Shown here: positions 33,162 to 42,427 of the stretch, piece by piece
Numbering within the stretch: the stretch's first letter is position 1
Layout: the number at the start of each line of letters is the position of its first letter
Assembly: GCF_017654605.1 (NCBI RefSeq)
Contig: NZ_CP072113.1
Location: 1,426,001 to 1,490,000 of the forward strand
Length of the DNA: 64,000 nucleotides
Source of the DNA: Yimella sp. cx-51
GTDB taxonomy: Bacteria > Actinomycetota > Actinomycetes > Actinomycetales > Dermatophilaceae
Reading direction: 5' to 3'
Notes under the pieces: generated by a model
Seen by the model: the letters and a program-made list of their open reading frames with translations, nothing else
The model's database searches: none
What the model was told of the DNA's origin: nothing
Position numbers and translations under genes: made by a program

Positions 33162-34453
33162 CGCGCGCGGTCGAGCCAGTTGACGACGGGGGAGGCTGAC
33201 ATGCCGTGCACGAGCACCGAAAGCGCCACGGTGAAACCGGCGATCGACCACAGCTCGGCGGCATTGTCGAGCTGAGAATGCGCTGTCGCGTACGCGAGGT
33301 AGAACAGCGTGCCGATGCCCCGGACGCCGAGGAAGGCCGTCGCCAGTCGCTCGCGAGGGCCCAGCACACCGTCGCCCGCTCGATCGATCGTCCCCGGACT
33401 CCACAGCGCCAGCCATGCCGTCACCGGCCGGACGACGAAGATCAGCAGTAGGCCCACCAGCGCGCCCGGCCAGGTGAGATCTCCCAGCATGCCGTCGGTG
33501 AGCGCTGCTCCCAACAACAGCAGGAGCAGCAGGGTGAGCAGGTGCTCCAGTCGTTCGATCACGCCGTGCATCTGGTCGTGGTATTCGTGCGTCGGTTCGC
33601 TGGCGCGCATGCACAGGGCGCAGACGAAGACCGACAGGAAGGCCCAGCCGTGCACGAGTTCGCCCAGACCGTACGCGATGAACGGTGCAGCCACGATGAG
33701 CAAGGGGTCGCCCAGGTCGGCGAAGCGCATCCCCTTGGGAGCGCGGAAGGCGAGCTTGCCCAGGAGCGTGCCCACGACCCAGCCGACCAGCACGCCGATG
33801 AGGGTGCGACCGATGAGTTCCCAGGCGATCCAGGCTGGCGCCCATGACCACACCGATCCGGCGCTGAGCATGGAGAGGCCCGCGACGACGAAGGGGAATG
33901 CCGCGCCGTCGTTGAGTCCGGCCTCGGAGGTCAGCGCGAAGCGCACCTCGTCGTCCTCGTCCAATGCATCGTCCGAGACGTCGACGGTTGGGCCGCCGAC
34001 CTGGACATCGGATGCCAAAACCGGGTCGGTGGGTGCCAGAGCGGCGGCGAGAACAAGTGCAGCACCGGGCACGAGACCGGCCAACCACCATCCGAGGGCA
34101 GCGGTGATTGCGATCGCGAGTGGCATCGCGATGAAGATCAGACGCCAGGTGGCGTTCCAGCGCTGCCAACTGCGGCGCGTGCGTTGCAGGGGTCGGTCAA
34201 GGGCCAGGCCGACGCCGGTCAGCGCGACGATGATCGTCACCGTCGTCAGCTGCTCCGCGAGCGCCGGGTGGTCAAGCGGGTGCAGGGTCACCCCATCCGG
34301 TAGCGGCACCAGACCGGCCGCCAGTCCGATGATGAGCAGCACGATCGGGCTGGAGATCGCGCGGTTCTCGGTGAGGCGGGGGAGCAGCAGGCCGACGAAG
34401 AGGGCCAGTCCGACGATGAGATAGGCGGCGGCCAGGACGGTCGACGGGCTCAT
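33146..34453 (-). CDS. CPA1-type cation/proton antiporter (NhaP-like)
   Basis: 435 aa from ATG 34453 (MSPSTVLAAAYLIVG); the long upstream extension of the frame runs across the YwiC-like gene and is not coding. It has about 12 hydrophobic helices. ALAPTDPVLASDVQVG and the ion-site-like SEAGLNDGAAFPFV (compare E-x-L-x-N-D-G in NhaP) identify the Na+/H+ exchanger family, and LGVRGIGTLFYLAYA near the end is another family block. It would exchange Na+ or K+ for protons. No C-terminal regulatory domain. Probably separate from YwiC (50-base gap). Confidence 0.87.
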   Translation of the reverse strand: MSPSTVLAAAYLIVGLALFVGLLLPRLTENRAISSPIVLLIIGLAAGLVPLPDGVTLHPLDHPALAEQLTTVTIIVALTGVGLALDRPLQRTRRSWQRWNATWRLIFIAMPLAIAITAALGWWLAGLVPGAALVLAAALAPTDPVLASDVQVGGPTVDVSDDALDEDDEVRFALTSEAGLNDGAAFPFVVAGLSMLSAGSVWSWAPAWIAWELIGRTLIGVLVGWVVGTLLGKLAFRAPKGMRFADLGDPLLIVAAPFIAYGLGELVHGWAFLSVFVCALCMRASEPTHEYHDQMHGVIERLEHLLTLLLLLLLGAALTDGMLGDLTWPGALVGLLLIFVVRPVTAWLALWSPGTIDRAGDGVLGPRERLATAFLGVRGIGTLFYLAYATAHSQLDNAAELWSIAGFTVALSVLVHGMSASPVVNWLDRARQRNG

Positions 34454-34503
34454 GCGGAGGGCGCAGAAACTGTCATCCCGCAAGTGTCGCAGCCGCGGGG
34501 CGA

Positions 34504-35274
34504 TCAGGAAGCCAACAGGGCCGCCACGATCACGGCGGCGTGAAAGCCGAACTCTCGCTTGCCGACCTGCTTGGGAGACAACGGCATTCGACTGAAGAAC
34601 CAAGCCCTCGCCGTCAGCGTGGCGAATATCACGCCCACCGGCCAGAGCCCGAAGGAAAGCGCGACTGCGGTGCAGGCGACATGCCAACCGACGGACGCCG
34701 CCAGAAAGCGCGGGTTGCCGCGTTCGCGGATCATCGTCTTCACGTAGAGCAGCGTGCCCACCAGGTAGCCGAACTGGATGAGGGAGAGTCGCGTCGCCGC
34801 GGCGATGTCGAGGGGTCCGGCCGCGTCCATGATCACCGCCGTGAATCCGGCAGCAGCGATGACCGTCGCGATGCCTGACGCGAGCGCCCGATCTTGCCGC
34901 CGGGCGGTCATCCAGAGCCCGAACCCCACCAGCGGCGCGAAGGCGGCAGCCCACCGAGCCAGGCCCGGCTGCATCACCAGGACGAGCGCGCCAAGGGGCA
35001 CGAGAGCAGCGGTGTAGGCGCGGACCGGCGGCAGGTAGCGCGCCTGACGCCGGGACTTCAGCCACAAGCCGACGGCGTTGAACCAGAGGTAGCCGGTGAA
35101 CCAGGTGAGCACGAGCGGGACCTGCACCAGGGCTGGCCCAGCAGCGATGACCCCGACGAGCACCGGACTGGCCAGCATCGCCCAGGCGCCGTGCTGCTGA
35201 GGGACCCAACCCGGCGACTTGCGGGAGTGTTTGCGAGGTTGGGTTTCGGGGCGTCTGAGTGCGGTCTCGCTCAC
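34504..35274 (-). CDS. YwiC-like membrane protein
   Basis: 256 aa. After a basic N-terminus of 23 residues comes the family hallmark PQQHGAWAMLASPVLVG and about eight hydrophobic helices. YwiC-like proteins (PF14256) are integral membrane proteins of unknown function; some resemble the UbiA fold and lie near nitrate metabolism genes, neither of which is seen here. Its start overlaps the end of the open frame of the broken GntR gene by four bases, so it may once have been cotranscribed with it. Confidence 0.82.
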   Translation of the reverse strand: MSETALRRPETQPRKHSRKSPGWVPQQHGAWAMLASPVLVGVIAAGPALVQVPLVLTWFTGYLWFNAVGLWLKSRRQARYLPPVRAYTAALVPLGALVLVMQPGLARWAAAFAPLVGFGLWMTARRQDRALASGIATVIAAAGFTAVIMDAAGPLDIAAATRLSLIQFGYLVGTLLYVKTMIRERGNPRFLAASVGWHVACTAVALSFGLWPVGVIFATLTARAWFFSRMPLSPKQVGKREFGFHAAVIVAALLAS

Positions 35275-35293
35275 CCCACCAGCGTACTACTAC

Positions 35294-35552
35294 TCACAGT
35301 CGTAGACCGCGCGGCGCGTGCGCGATCAGCCCCTCGCCCAGCAGCGTCTTCAGGGCTTCTCGCACCGGGATGTGACTCAATGCCGAAGAGCGAGGCGACC
35401 TCGTCCAGCGGGATGGCGGTGCCAGGCTTGACCTGGCCCGAGATGATCACCCGGCGCAGTTCACCCAGCACCACCGGACCTGTGGAATATCCCGCCGGTG
35501 GCCGTAGCGCCCGAATGAGGGCGGAGGAGTCGTTCAGAAAGGTCATCGGCAT
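35294..35552 (-). pseudogene. GntR-family regulator, frameshifted and truncated
   Basis: The N-terminus reads as a GntR winged helix (VVLGELRRVIISGQVKPGTA, then LDEVASLFGI). After that the frame is lost. Removing one base in the run near 35378 restores GISHIPVREALKTLLGEGLI, the recognition helix and wing of this family, and then HAPRGLRL and a TGA at 35294. The ligand-binding domain that normally follows (about 150 residues) is absent. It is therefore a relic with both a single-base insertion and a lost 3' half. A sequencing error could explain the frameshift but not the truncation. Confidence 0.75.
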
Positions 35553-35621
35553 CTTTCGGCAGTCGGCACCGGCCTAATGTGCCGAAGTTCGAGCCGCGCT
35601 GAACAGCACCAGGGAGCCTAA

Positions 35622-35644
35622 TTGTCGGTGGTCGGTCTTACGGT
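35622..35644 (+). promoter_or_regulatory. PafBC-type DNA-damage promoter of uvrB, leaderless
   Basis: TTGTCGGTG, exactly eight bases, then TACGGT: a full match to the LexA-independent consensus TTGTCRGTG-N8-TAnnnT. Six bases separate the -10 from ATG 35651, so the mRNA should be leaderless. No SOS box is seen. Confidence 0.85.
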
Positions 35645-35650
35645 TGACCC

Positions 35651-37756
35651 ATGCGCCCCACCACAGACCTCCAACGCCGCGTCGCTCCGTTCGAAGTGGT
35701 CTCGGAGTTCACTCCCAGCGGTGACCAGCCGACCGCCATCGCCGACCTCACCCGCCGCATCAAGGGCGGGGAGCAGGACGTCGTGCTGTTGGGTGCGACG
35801 GGCACCGGTAAGTCGGCGACGACAGCCTGGCTCATCGAGCAGGTGCAGCGCCCGACTCTTGTCATGGCTCCCAACAAGACATTGGCCGCCCAGTTGGCCA
35901 ACGAGTTCCGGGAGTTGTTGCCCAACAATGCTGTCGAGTACTTCGTGTCGTACTACGACTACTACCAGCCCGAGGCGTACATCCCGCAGACCGATACCTA
36001 CATCGAGAAAGACTCCTCGATCAACGACGAGGTCGAACGCCTGCGCCACAGCGCCACCAACTCCCTGCTCACCCGGCGTGATGTCATCGTCGTGGCATCG
36101 GTCTCGTGCATCTACGGCCTGGGCACGCCCCAGGAGTACGTCGACCGCATGGTGCGGCTTCGGGTCGGGCAGCAACTCGACCGCGACGACCTGCTCCGCC
36201 GGTTCGTGCAGATGCAGTACACCCGTAACGACCTCGCCTTCACCCGCGGCACCTTCCGCGTACGCGGCGACACCGTCGAGATCATTCCGGTCTACGAAGA
36301 ACTCGCGGTGCGCATCGAGTTCTTCGGCGACGAGATCGAACGCATCTACACGTTGCACCCGCTCACCGGCGAGGTGATGCACGAGGAGGACGAGATGTAC
36401 GTCTTCCCGGCGTCCCACTATGTCGCCGGCCCGCAGCGCATGGAGCGCGCGATCGGCGGCATCGAGAAGGAGCTCGAGCAGCGCCTCGAGCAGTTCGAGA
36501 AGCAGGGCAAACTCCTTGAGGCACAACGGCTGCGGATGCGCACGAGCTATGACATCGAGATGATGCGCCAGGTCGGCTCCTGCTCCGGTATCGAGAACTA
36601 CTCGCGGCACATCGATGGCCGGTCGGCGGGCTCTGCACCCAACTGCCTGCTCGACTACTTCCCCGAAGACTTCCTGCTCGTCATCGACGAGTCGCACCAG
36701 ACCGTCCCGCAGATCGGGGCGATGTACGAGGGCGACATGTCGCGTAAGCGGATGCTGGTCGACCACGGTTTCCGGCTGCCCAGCGCCATGGACAACCGAC
36801 CGCTGAAGTGGGAGGAGTTCCTCGAGCGCATCGGGCAGACGGTCTACCTCTCGGCGACGCCGGGCGATTACGAGATGGCCAAGTCCGACGGCTATGTCGA
36901 GCAGGTCATCCGGCCGACCGGTCTGGTCGACCCCGAGATCGTCCTCAAGCCCACCAAGGGTCAGATCGACGACCTGCTCCACGAGATCCGCGAACGCACC
37001 GCCAAGAACGAACGCGTGCTGGTCACCACGCTCACCAAGAAGATGGCCGAAGATCTCACCGATTACTTGCTGGAGAAGGACATCCGGGTGCGCTACCTGC
37101 ACTCCGAGGTCGACACCCTGCGCCGCGTGGAATTGCTGCGAGAGTTGCGCCTCGGCGAGTTCGACGTGCTCGTCGGCATCAACCTCCTGCGCGAGGGCCT
37201 CGACCTGCCCGAGGTGTCGCTGGTGAGCATCCTCGACGCCGACAAGGAGGGCTTCCTGCGTTCGGCCCGGTCGCTGATCCAGACCATCGGACGTGCAGCC
37301 CGAAACGTCTCCGGCCAGGTGCACATGTACGCCGACAAGATGACGCCGTCGATGCAGGAGGCCATCGACGAGACGCAGCGTCGTCGCGACAAGCAGCTCG
37401 CGTACAATAAGGAGAAGGGCATCGACCCGATGCCGCTGCGCAAGAAGATCGCTGACATCACCGACATGCTGCAGCGGGAGGACGCCGACACAGACGCTCT
37501 GCTGGGCAGTGGTCGCACCCAATCACGCGGCAAGGGCAGAGGTGGACGTGGAGCCGCGGCCGCTGATGCCGAGGTCGCAGGCGGTGCGCGCACCCAGAAC
37601 ATGCCAGCGGCCGAACTGGCGCAGCTGATCCAGGAGCTCACCGAACAGATGCACCAGGCAGCTGCCGATCTGCACTTCGAGTTGGCAGCACGGCTTCGTG
37701 ACGAACTGTCCGACCTTAAGAAGGAGCTACGACAGATGACGGCGGCCACCAGCTGA
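35651..37756 (+). CDS. uvrB: Excinuclease ABC subunit B
   Basis: 701 aa. Helicase-like DNA damage verifier loaded by UvrA, which then recruits UvrC. Walker A is GATGTGKS at 48-55; the beta-hairpin region is [20 protein letters not shown] (about 98-117); DESHQT is motif [18 protein letters not shown] is motif VI. The C-terminal UVR domain (last 40 residues; [18 protein letters not shown]) contacts UvrC. An Ala/Arg/Gly-rich linker precedes it (residues 620-655). It has its own damage promoter and is not in an operon with uvrA. Confidence 0.98.
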   Translation: MRPTTDLQRRVAPFEVVSEFTPSGDQPTAIADLTRRIKGGEQDVVLLGATGTGKSATTAWLIEQVQRPTLVMAPNKTLAAQLANEFRELLPNNAVEYFVSYYDYYQPEAYIPQTDTYIEKDSSINDEVERLRHSATNSLLTRRDVIVVASVSCIYGLGTPQEYVDRMVRLRVGQQLDRDDLLRRFVQMQYTRNDLAFTRGTFRVRGDTVEIIPVYEELAVRIEFFGDEIERIYTLHPLTGEVMHEEDEMYVFPASHYVAGPQRMERAIGGIEKELEQRLEQFEKQGKLLEAQRLRMRTSYDIEMMRQVGSCSGIENYSRHIDGRSAGSAPNCLLDYFPEDFLLVIDESHQTVPQIGAMYEGDMSRKRMLVDHGFRLPSAMDNRPLKWEEFLERIGQTVYLSATPGDYEMAKSDGYVEQVIRPTGLVDPEIVLKPTKGQIDDLLHEIRERTAKNERVLVTTLTKKMAEDLTDYLLEKDIRVRYLHSEVDTLRRVELLRELRLGEFDVLVGINLLREGLDLPEVSLVSILDADKEGFLRSARSLIQTIGRAARNVSGQVHMYADKMTPSMQEAIDETQRRRDKQLAYNKEKGIDPMPLRKKIADITDMLQREDADTDALLGSGRTQSRGKGRGGRGAAAADAEVAGGARTQNMPAAELAQLIQELTEQMHQAAADLHFELAARLRDELSDLKKELRQMTAATS

Positions 37757-37832
37757 GTGAACGCTCGGTGCTGCGAGTGGGGCAGACCAGTCGGCTCAGG
37801 CACCTCGTCGCCGCGGCAGGCTGGGCGTTGCT

Positions 37833-37838
37833 TAGGGT
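37833..37838 (+). promoter_or_regulatory. -10 element TAGGGT of a leaderless DUF3817 promoter
   Basis: TAGGGT is followed by six bases and GTG 37845. No ribosome site precedes the GTG. Confidence 0.55.
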
Positions 37839-37844
37839 TGGGGC

Positions 37845-38189
37845 GTGTCCGACGTGAATGTTGCAACCCACCCGTCCGCGAAGCTGTTCAAGATCGCTGC
37901 CATTGCCGAGGCCATTTCCTGGATCGGGCTATTGACCGGCATGTTCTTCAAGTGGGTGGTGAAGTCGTCCGAGATCGGTGTGAAGATCTTCGGTCCGATC
38001 CACGGCGGCGTCTTCATCTTCTTCGTCGTCAGCTGCCTCTGGGTGGCCTTCACCCACAAGTGGTCGGCCAAGCACCTGGTGCTCGGCCTGCTGAGCAGCA
38101 TCCCGCCGCTGGCCACGCTGTGGTTCGAGAAGTACGCCGAGCGGCACGGCCTGCTGCGCCGCGACCGTCAGTCGGCTGTCGCCGGCTGA
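37845..38189 (+). CDS. DUF3817 membrane protein
   Basis: 114 aa from GTG 37845. Three hydrophobic helices (IAAIAEAISWIGLLTGMFFK; GGVFIFFVVSCLWVAF; LVLGLLSSIPPLATLWFEKY) are joined by short loops. The EAISW..LL..M..K pattern and the phrase FGPIHGGVF are typical of DUF3817, small integral membrane proteins of unknown function (related to YdzA). Its last 22 bases overlap the convergent EamA gene. Confidence 0.87.
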   Translation: MSDVNVATHPSAKLFKIAAIAEAISWIGLLTGMFFKWVVKSSEIGVKIFGPIHGGVFIFFVVSCLWVAFTHKWSAKHLVLGLLSSIPPLATLWFEKYAERHGLLRRDRQSAVAG

Positions 38190-39052
38190 CGTGATCGTCG
38201 GGCGCTGCCCATCACGATGATGCTGGCGGCGACCACCAGGGCCATGCCCACCAACTGCAGTGGCGCGAGGGTCTGCGACAGGATGATGAGTCCCGCCACC
38301 GCAGCGACAGCCGGCTCGAGGCTGAGCAGGATGCCGAACACTGACGCAGCCAATCGGCGCAGCGCGAGCAGTTCGAGTCCGTAGGCGAGCAGGGTCGAGA
38401 GCATCGCCACGCCGAATCCCTTGACCAAGATCTCCGGCTCGATCAATCGGCCACCCGCTGTGGCGATTCCGATCGGCAGTAGCACGATGGTGTTGAGCGC
38501 CAACGCAATTGCGAGTCCGTCCAACTGGGCGAACCGGTGCGCCGTGTGTCCTCCGGCCACGATGTACGCCGCCCACATCGCGCCGGCTGCCAGGGCGAAT
38601 GCGATGCCCACGTGATCGAGGTCTGCCCACGGCGTCCAGAGGGCCTCGGAGATGAGCATCACGCCGACGGCGGCCGTCCCGACGGCGATCAGATCACGCC
38701 CACGTCGCGAGAGCGCCGCGGCCAGGGTCAGCGGCCCGAGGAACTCGATGGTCACCACGACCCCGATCGGCAGCCGCGCGAGAGCCGCGTAGAACGCGAG
38801 GTTCATCAAGCCCAATGCAGCCGAGTAGAAGCCGACGGCTCGCCAATCGGCAGCACTCCGCCCCCGCCACCGTGGCCGCACCAGCAGCACGATCACACCC
38901 GCCGAGAGCGCCATCCGCAGCGCCACGGTGCCGACGGCGCCGATGCTCGGCACCAGTGTTGCTGCGAGGGCGCCACCGAATTGCACCGACACCACAGCCG
39001 CCATGACCAGGGCGACGGGTGGCACCCGATCGATCGAGGAGCGGATCCTCAC
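38168..39052 (-). CDS. EamA/RhtA-type drug/metabolite transporter
   Basis: 294 aa from GTG 39052, which overlaps the NlpC/P60 stop (GTGA). Ten membrane helices form two EamA repeats. Features include VSVQFGGALAATLVPSIGAV at the start and RRLAASVFGILLSLEPAVAA in the second repeat, the typical position of the E-P-x-x-A motif. Related RhtA proteins export threonine, homoserine or other amino acids; the substrate here is unknown. Last gene of the leftward four-gene operon from GH15. Confidence 0.88.
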   Translation of the reverse strand: MRIRSSIDRVPPVALVMAAVVSVQFGGALAATLVPSIGAVGTVALRMALSAGVIVLLVRPRWRGRSAADWRAVGFYSAALGLMNLAFYAALARLPIGVVVTIEFLGPLTLAAALSRRGRDLIAVGTAAVGVMLISEALWTPWADLDHVGIAFALAAGAMWAAYIVAGGHTAHRFAQLDGLAIALALNTIVLLPIGIATAGGRLIEPEILVKGFGVAMLSTLLAYGLELLALRRLAASVFGILLSLEPAVAAVAGLIILSQTLAPLQLVGMALVVAASIIVMGSARRSRQPATAD

Positions 39053-39798
39053 CGAAGGATGCGTCCAGCGCAGCTGAGGGTCTCCAATCGTTGCGGCGAG
39101 AGCACTTCCTCGGTCACGCCTGCACCCGTTTCCGGTGCATGGATCATGCTTCCGGGCGAGGTGACGATGCCCACGTGGTGGATCGACGCGCCCGGCTTGG
39201 CGAAGAAGTAGAGGTCTCCGGCACGCACCTGGTCGAGCGGCACGTCCTGCGATGCGCGGTACTGGTCGTCCGCGTCGCGGGGCACCGACCATCCGAGCGA
39301 GCGGGCGCTGTGGTGCACCAAGCCGGAGCAGTCCAGCCCTTCGGCGGTGAGCCCGCCCCAGAGATAGGGCAGCCCCAGGTGGGTGCGAGCCTGCTCGACG
39401 TAGGCGCTGGGTTCGATGTCTGCGGGGGAGTCGTCGCGTGGCGCGTCCTCGGATCGAGGAGCCTCGTCACCGAGGTGAGCCTGCGGCACCCATCCGGGAT
39501 ACCCCTGCGGGTGCCGACTGCTGGGCTGCCACGGGCAGGTGACCCGCGCCCACCCGTCACGGGTCTCGTGGATGTCGACGGGTTCGCCGAAGGACAACTC
39601 CGAGTCGATCACATCGAGCAGGCCGCCCCTGCCCTCCGCCCCTTCGATCTCGTGCTCGTCCATGCCCGCCAGCCATTCCTGATGATCGGGCTCAGGCCGA
39701 GTCATGGGCGCGTCGATCGGGCGCAAGGCCTCGGGCGCACGCCACAACCCGGTGGCCTCCACAACGACGTACGCGCGCTTCACCGCGTCACCAACCAC
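39049..39798 (-). CDS. NlpC/P60 cell-wall peptidase with SH3-like domain
   Basis: 249 aa from GTG 39798. N-terminal half (about 1-125) resembles a bacterial SH3/dipeptidyl-peptidase N-domain (YVVVEATGLWRAPEA, then GWARVTCPW, then GYPGWVPQAHL). C-terminal NlpC/P60 domain: catalytic Cys in GLDCSGLV, His in IHHVGIVT, and a polar third residue in MIHAPETG. This YkfC-like layout cleaves gamma-D-Glu-diamino acid bonds in muropeptides. No signal peptide is seen, so it probably acts in the cytoplasm on recycled peptides. It overlaps its neighbours on both sides (11 and 4 bases). Confidence 0.88.
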   Translation of the reverse strand: MVGDAVKRAYVVVEATGLWRAPEALRPIDAPMTRPEPDHQEWLAGMDEHEIEGAEGRGGLLDVIDSELSFGEPVDIHETRDGWARVTCPWQPSSRHPQGYPGWVPQAHLGDEAPRSEDAPRDDSPADIEPSAYVEQARTHLGLPYLWGGLTAEGLDCSGLVHHSARSLGWSVPRDADDQYRASQDVPLDQVRAGDLYFFAKPGASIHHVGIVTSPGSMIHAPETGAGVTEEVLSPQRLETLSCAGRILR

Positions 39799-40453
39799 GT
39801 GCTCGCCACTCCTTCAATGCTGGTCGTTCCGTTCCGATGGTGGTGTCGTTCCCGTGACCCGGATAGACGGCGGTCGAGTCGTCGAAACATCCGAAGAGAC
39901 GTTCCTCGACGTCGTCGATGAGTTGCGGGAAGGACTGGTAGTCATAGTGATCGGTCGCGCCGACGCCGCCGGGAAAGAGCGTGTCGCCGGAGAAGAGATG
40001 GCTGCGGCCATCCGATCCGGCGAACGAGTAGGCGATCGACCCGGGAGTGTGCCCGCGCACATGCGTGCAGGTGATGGTGAGGTCCCCGACGGGGATGGTG
40101 TCGCCGTCCGTGAGCCGTCGATCAGTGGGCACCTCGATCTCGTCGGCATCGTCCGCGCCGGCGAGTGTGGGGGCGGCCAGGGCGTCCTTGGCCTCGGCCA
40201 GCGCACCCACGTGATCGAAGTGCCGGTGGGTCGTCGCGATGCCGACCACTCGTGCGTCCGCCTCGGAGATCATCGCCTCGATCAGCGGCCAATCTGCGGC
40301 GGCATCAATCAACAAGGCGGCACCGGTCGCGGCGTCCTGCACGAGGTATGCGTTGTTGCTCATGCTGCCCACGCTGCGTTTGGTGATGCGTGCGTTTCCG
40401 GTGTCGAGCACCTGGGCGGGTCCGCCCGGCTCGACCTTTCCGTCGTAGTTCAT
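39788..40453 (-). CDS. Metallo-beta-lactamase-fold hydrolase (glyoxalase II-like)
   Basis: 221 aa from ATG 40453, with GAGGGAG upstream. Zinc ligands are clear: THRHFDH, then the His in VRGHTPGS, Asp in LFSGDTLFPG and the final His in YPGHGND. Length and the GGVGATDHYDYQ segment match small MBL-fold hydrolases of the glyoxalase II-like group. It hydrolyses an unknown ester or thioester in the cytoplasm. It overlaps the NlpC/P60 gene by 11 bases and follows GH15 by 69 bases. Confidence 0.9.
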   Translation of the reverse strand: MNYDGKVEPGGPAQVLDTGNARITKRSVGSMSNNAYLVQDAATGAALLIDAAADWPLIEAMISEADARVVGIATTHRHFDHVGALAEAKDALAAPTLAGADDADEIEVPTDRRLTDGDTIPVGDLTITCTHVRGHTPGSIAYSFAGSDGRSHLFSGDTLFPGGVGATDHYDYQSFPQLIDDVEERLFGCFDDSTAVYPGHGNDTTIGTERPALKEWRARGW

Positions 40454-40522
40454 GGCTCCCTCTCGTCGGTGGTGCCGTCTCCCCGGCGGCAACCACACGC
40501 CACGATAGTTCGGCGTGCAGGG

Positions 40523-42361
40523 TTACCGGTCGGTCGCCCCGCCGTCCGCGGTTCGGGCATCTGCGCGTGCCAGTTCGACGGCGGCGCCCACCAAGGTCAG
40601 GTGGCTGAAAGCCTGTGGGAAGTTGCCGACCATCCGGTTGTTCTCGACGTCGTACTCCTCGGCCAGCAGGCCCACGTCGTTGCGCAGGCCGACCAGGCGC
40701 TCCATCAAGGCATGGCCATCGGCGACCTGCCCGGCCCTGGCGTAGGCCGAGACGAGCCAGAAGGAGCACGCGAGGAACGGGTGCTCGTCGCCGGGCAGGC
40801 CGTCCACCCCGGCTTCGGTGCGGTACCGCAGCAACAGGCCGTCCCGCATGAGGTCCTGCTCGATGCGTTCGATCGTGCCGAGCATGCGCGGGTCGTCGCC
40901 GGGCAGGAACCCGACGAGCGGGATGAGCAGCAGGCTGGCGTCGACCTCGGTGGTCTCGTAGTGCTGCACGAAGGAGTTGATCTCGTGGTTGAAACCGCGT
41001 TCGAGGATCTCCTCACGCACGGTCTCCCGCAGCGACTTCCAGTCGTCGACCGGGCCCTCGTAACCGAATTCCTCGACGGCGCGGATGGCTCGGTCGAACG
41101 CTGCCCAGACCATCAACCGGGAATGGGTGAAGTGACGTAGGGGTCCACGGATCTCCCACAGGCCGTTGTCGGGTTCGTCCCAGTGCCGAGCGAGGTTCTC
41201 GACCAGTGCCCGCTGCACCGCCCACGACTGGTCCGACTCCGTGATGCCCATGGATCGCGCGTCATCGAGCGCCACCATCACCTCGCCCAGCACGTCGGTC
41301 TGACGCTGGTCGACGGCGCCGTTACCGATCCGCACCGGGCGCGAATCGGCGTAGCCCGGCAGGTGGTCGAGTTCGCGTTCGGGCAGTTCTCGACCGCCGT
41401 CGACCGCGTACATAATCTGCATGTCCTCGGGGTCACCAGCGATCGCGCGGATCAGCCAGTCGCGCCACAGGTCGGTGGCCTCCACGAAGCCAGCACTCAG
41501 CAGTGCTTCCAGGGTGAGGGCGGCATCGCGGAGCCAGCAGTAGCGGTAGTCCCAGTTACGTACCCCGCCGAAGTCCTCCGGCAGACTGGTCGTCGGGGCT
41601 GCGACGATGCCGCCGCGGCGGGTGTCGGTGAGCAGCCGCAGCACCAACAGCGAGCGGACGACCGCCTCACGGTAAGGGCCCTCGTAGCTGGTCTGTGCTG
41701 CCCATGCCTCGGAGGTCTCGATCGTCTTGGCCATGCGACGTGCGACATCGGTCGACTCCGGGATCGGCTTCCACGAGGCGAACCAGTTGAGGATGAACTC
41801 TTCACGCTCACCGGCGCGCATCGTCCACCGGTCACGGTGCGTTCCGTCTTCGGCGTGCGGCCGCCGTGAACTGCGCATGACGAGCATGTCGGGTCCGGCG
41901 ATGGCGACCAGCATGTCGAGGTCGCCGTCGGTGCGGTGCGAGATCCACGGGCGGGTGCGGCCGTAGTTGAAGCGCACGATCCACTCGTGCTGCATCTCCA
42001 CCTCGCCCTCGAGGCATTCGACGATGCGCACCAGGTCGGCGCGTTCCATGCCCAGCGGCATCAGGTCGGTCACCTTCACCACACCGGTCGCGGTGCGGTG
42101 GGTGGTCTCCAGGATCGAGGTGTTTCCGCAGTATTCGCGCGTCGTTTCGGAGTCGGTGAACGGACGCAGCAGCCACCGTCCGTGTTCGGCATGACCGAGC
42201 AGCTTGGTGAAACACGAGGCGCTGTCGAAGCGCGGCAGGCACAGCCAGTCGATCGAGCCGAAGCGGCTGATCAGTGCAGCGGTCTCGGTGTCACCGATGA
42301 TCGCGTAGTCCTCGATCGGGGTGAGGGAGGGTTCTCGGGCGCGGTCGACGTCGTCCAGCAT
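40523..42361 (-). CDS. Glycoside hydrolase family 15 protein (trehalase/glucoamylase-like)
   Basis: 612 aa. An N-terminal beta-sandwich (IEDYAIIGDTETAALISRFG, then IDWLCLPRFDSAS) precedes an (alpha/alpha)6 barrel with the family signature GGVRNWDYRYCWLRDAALTL and the second glutamate region LLAEEYDVENNRMVGNFPQA. Actinobacterial enzymes of this layout hydrolyse trehalose or alpha-1,4-glucans (mycobacterial trehalase is GH15). There is no signal peptide, so it is cytoplasmic. Initial gene of the leftward operon with an MBL hydrolase. Trehalase is the likeliest activity but is not proven by the motifs. Confidence 0.93.
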   Translation of the reverse strand: MLDDVDRAREPSLTPIEDYAIIGDTETAALISRFGSIDWLCLPRFDSASCFTKLLGHAEHGRWLLRPFTDSETTREYCGNTSILETTHRTATGVVKVTDLMPLGMERADLVRIVECLEGEVEMQHEWIVRFNYGRTRPWISHRTDGDLDMLVAIAGPDMLVMRSSRRPHAEDGTHRDRWTMRAGEREEFILNWFASWKPIPESTDVARRMAKTIETSEAWAAQTSYEGPYREAVVRSLLVLRLLTDTRRGGIVAAPTTSLPEDFGGVRNWDYRYCWLRDAALTLEALLSAGFVEATDLWRDWLIRAIAGDPEDMQIMYAVDGGRELPERELDHLPGYADSRPVRIGNGAVDQRQTDVLGEVMVALDDARSMGITESDQSWAVQRALVENLARHWDEPDNGLWEIRGPLRHFTHSRLMVWAAFDRAIRAVEEFGYEGPVDDWKSLRETVREEILERGFNHEINSFVQHYETTEVDASLLLIPLVGFLPGDDPRMLGTIERIEQDLMRDGLLLRYRTEAGVDGLPGDEHPFLACSFWLVSAYARAGQVADGHALMERLVGLRNDVGLLAEEYDVENNRMVGNFPQAFSHLTLVGAAVELARADARTADGGATDR

Positions 42362-42375
42362 CGGGTCAGATTAGG

Positions 42376-42409
42376 ACACGGCGCGGCGTCTTCGGACGCC
42401 GCGCCGTGT
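42376..42409 (-). terminator. Terminator with TTCG tetraloop
   Basis: ACACGGCGCGGCGTC pairs perfectly over 15 bp with its complement around a TTCG tetraloop. It follows the 3' end of the SGNH fragment and precedes the GH15 start (both leftward), so it isolates the GH15 operon from upstream transcription. Confidence 0.82.
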
Positions 42410-42427
42410 TCTGTGATTCGTGATGGC

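Noticed and set aside
34454-35209. Extra 252 residues upstream of the antiporter
   Set aside because: They overlap the YwiC-like gene on the same strand in another frame. ATG 34453 begins the family N-terminus.
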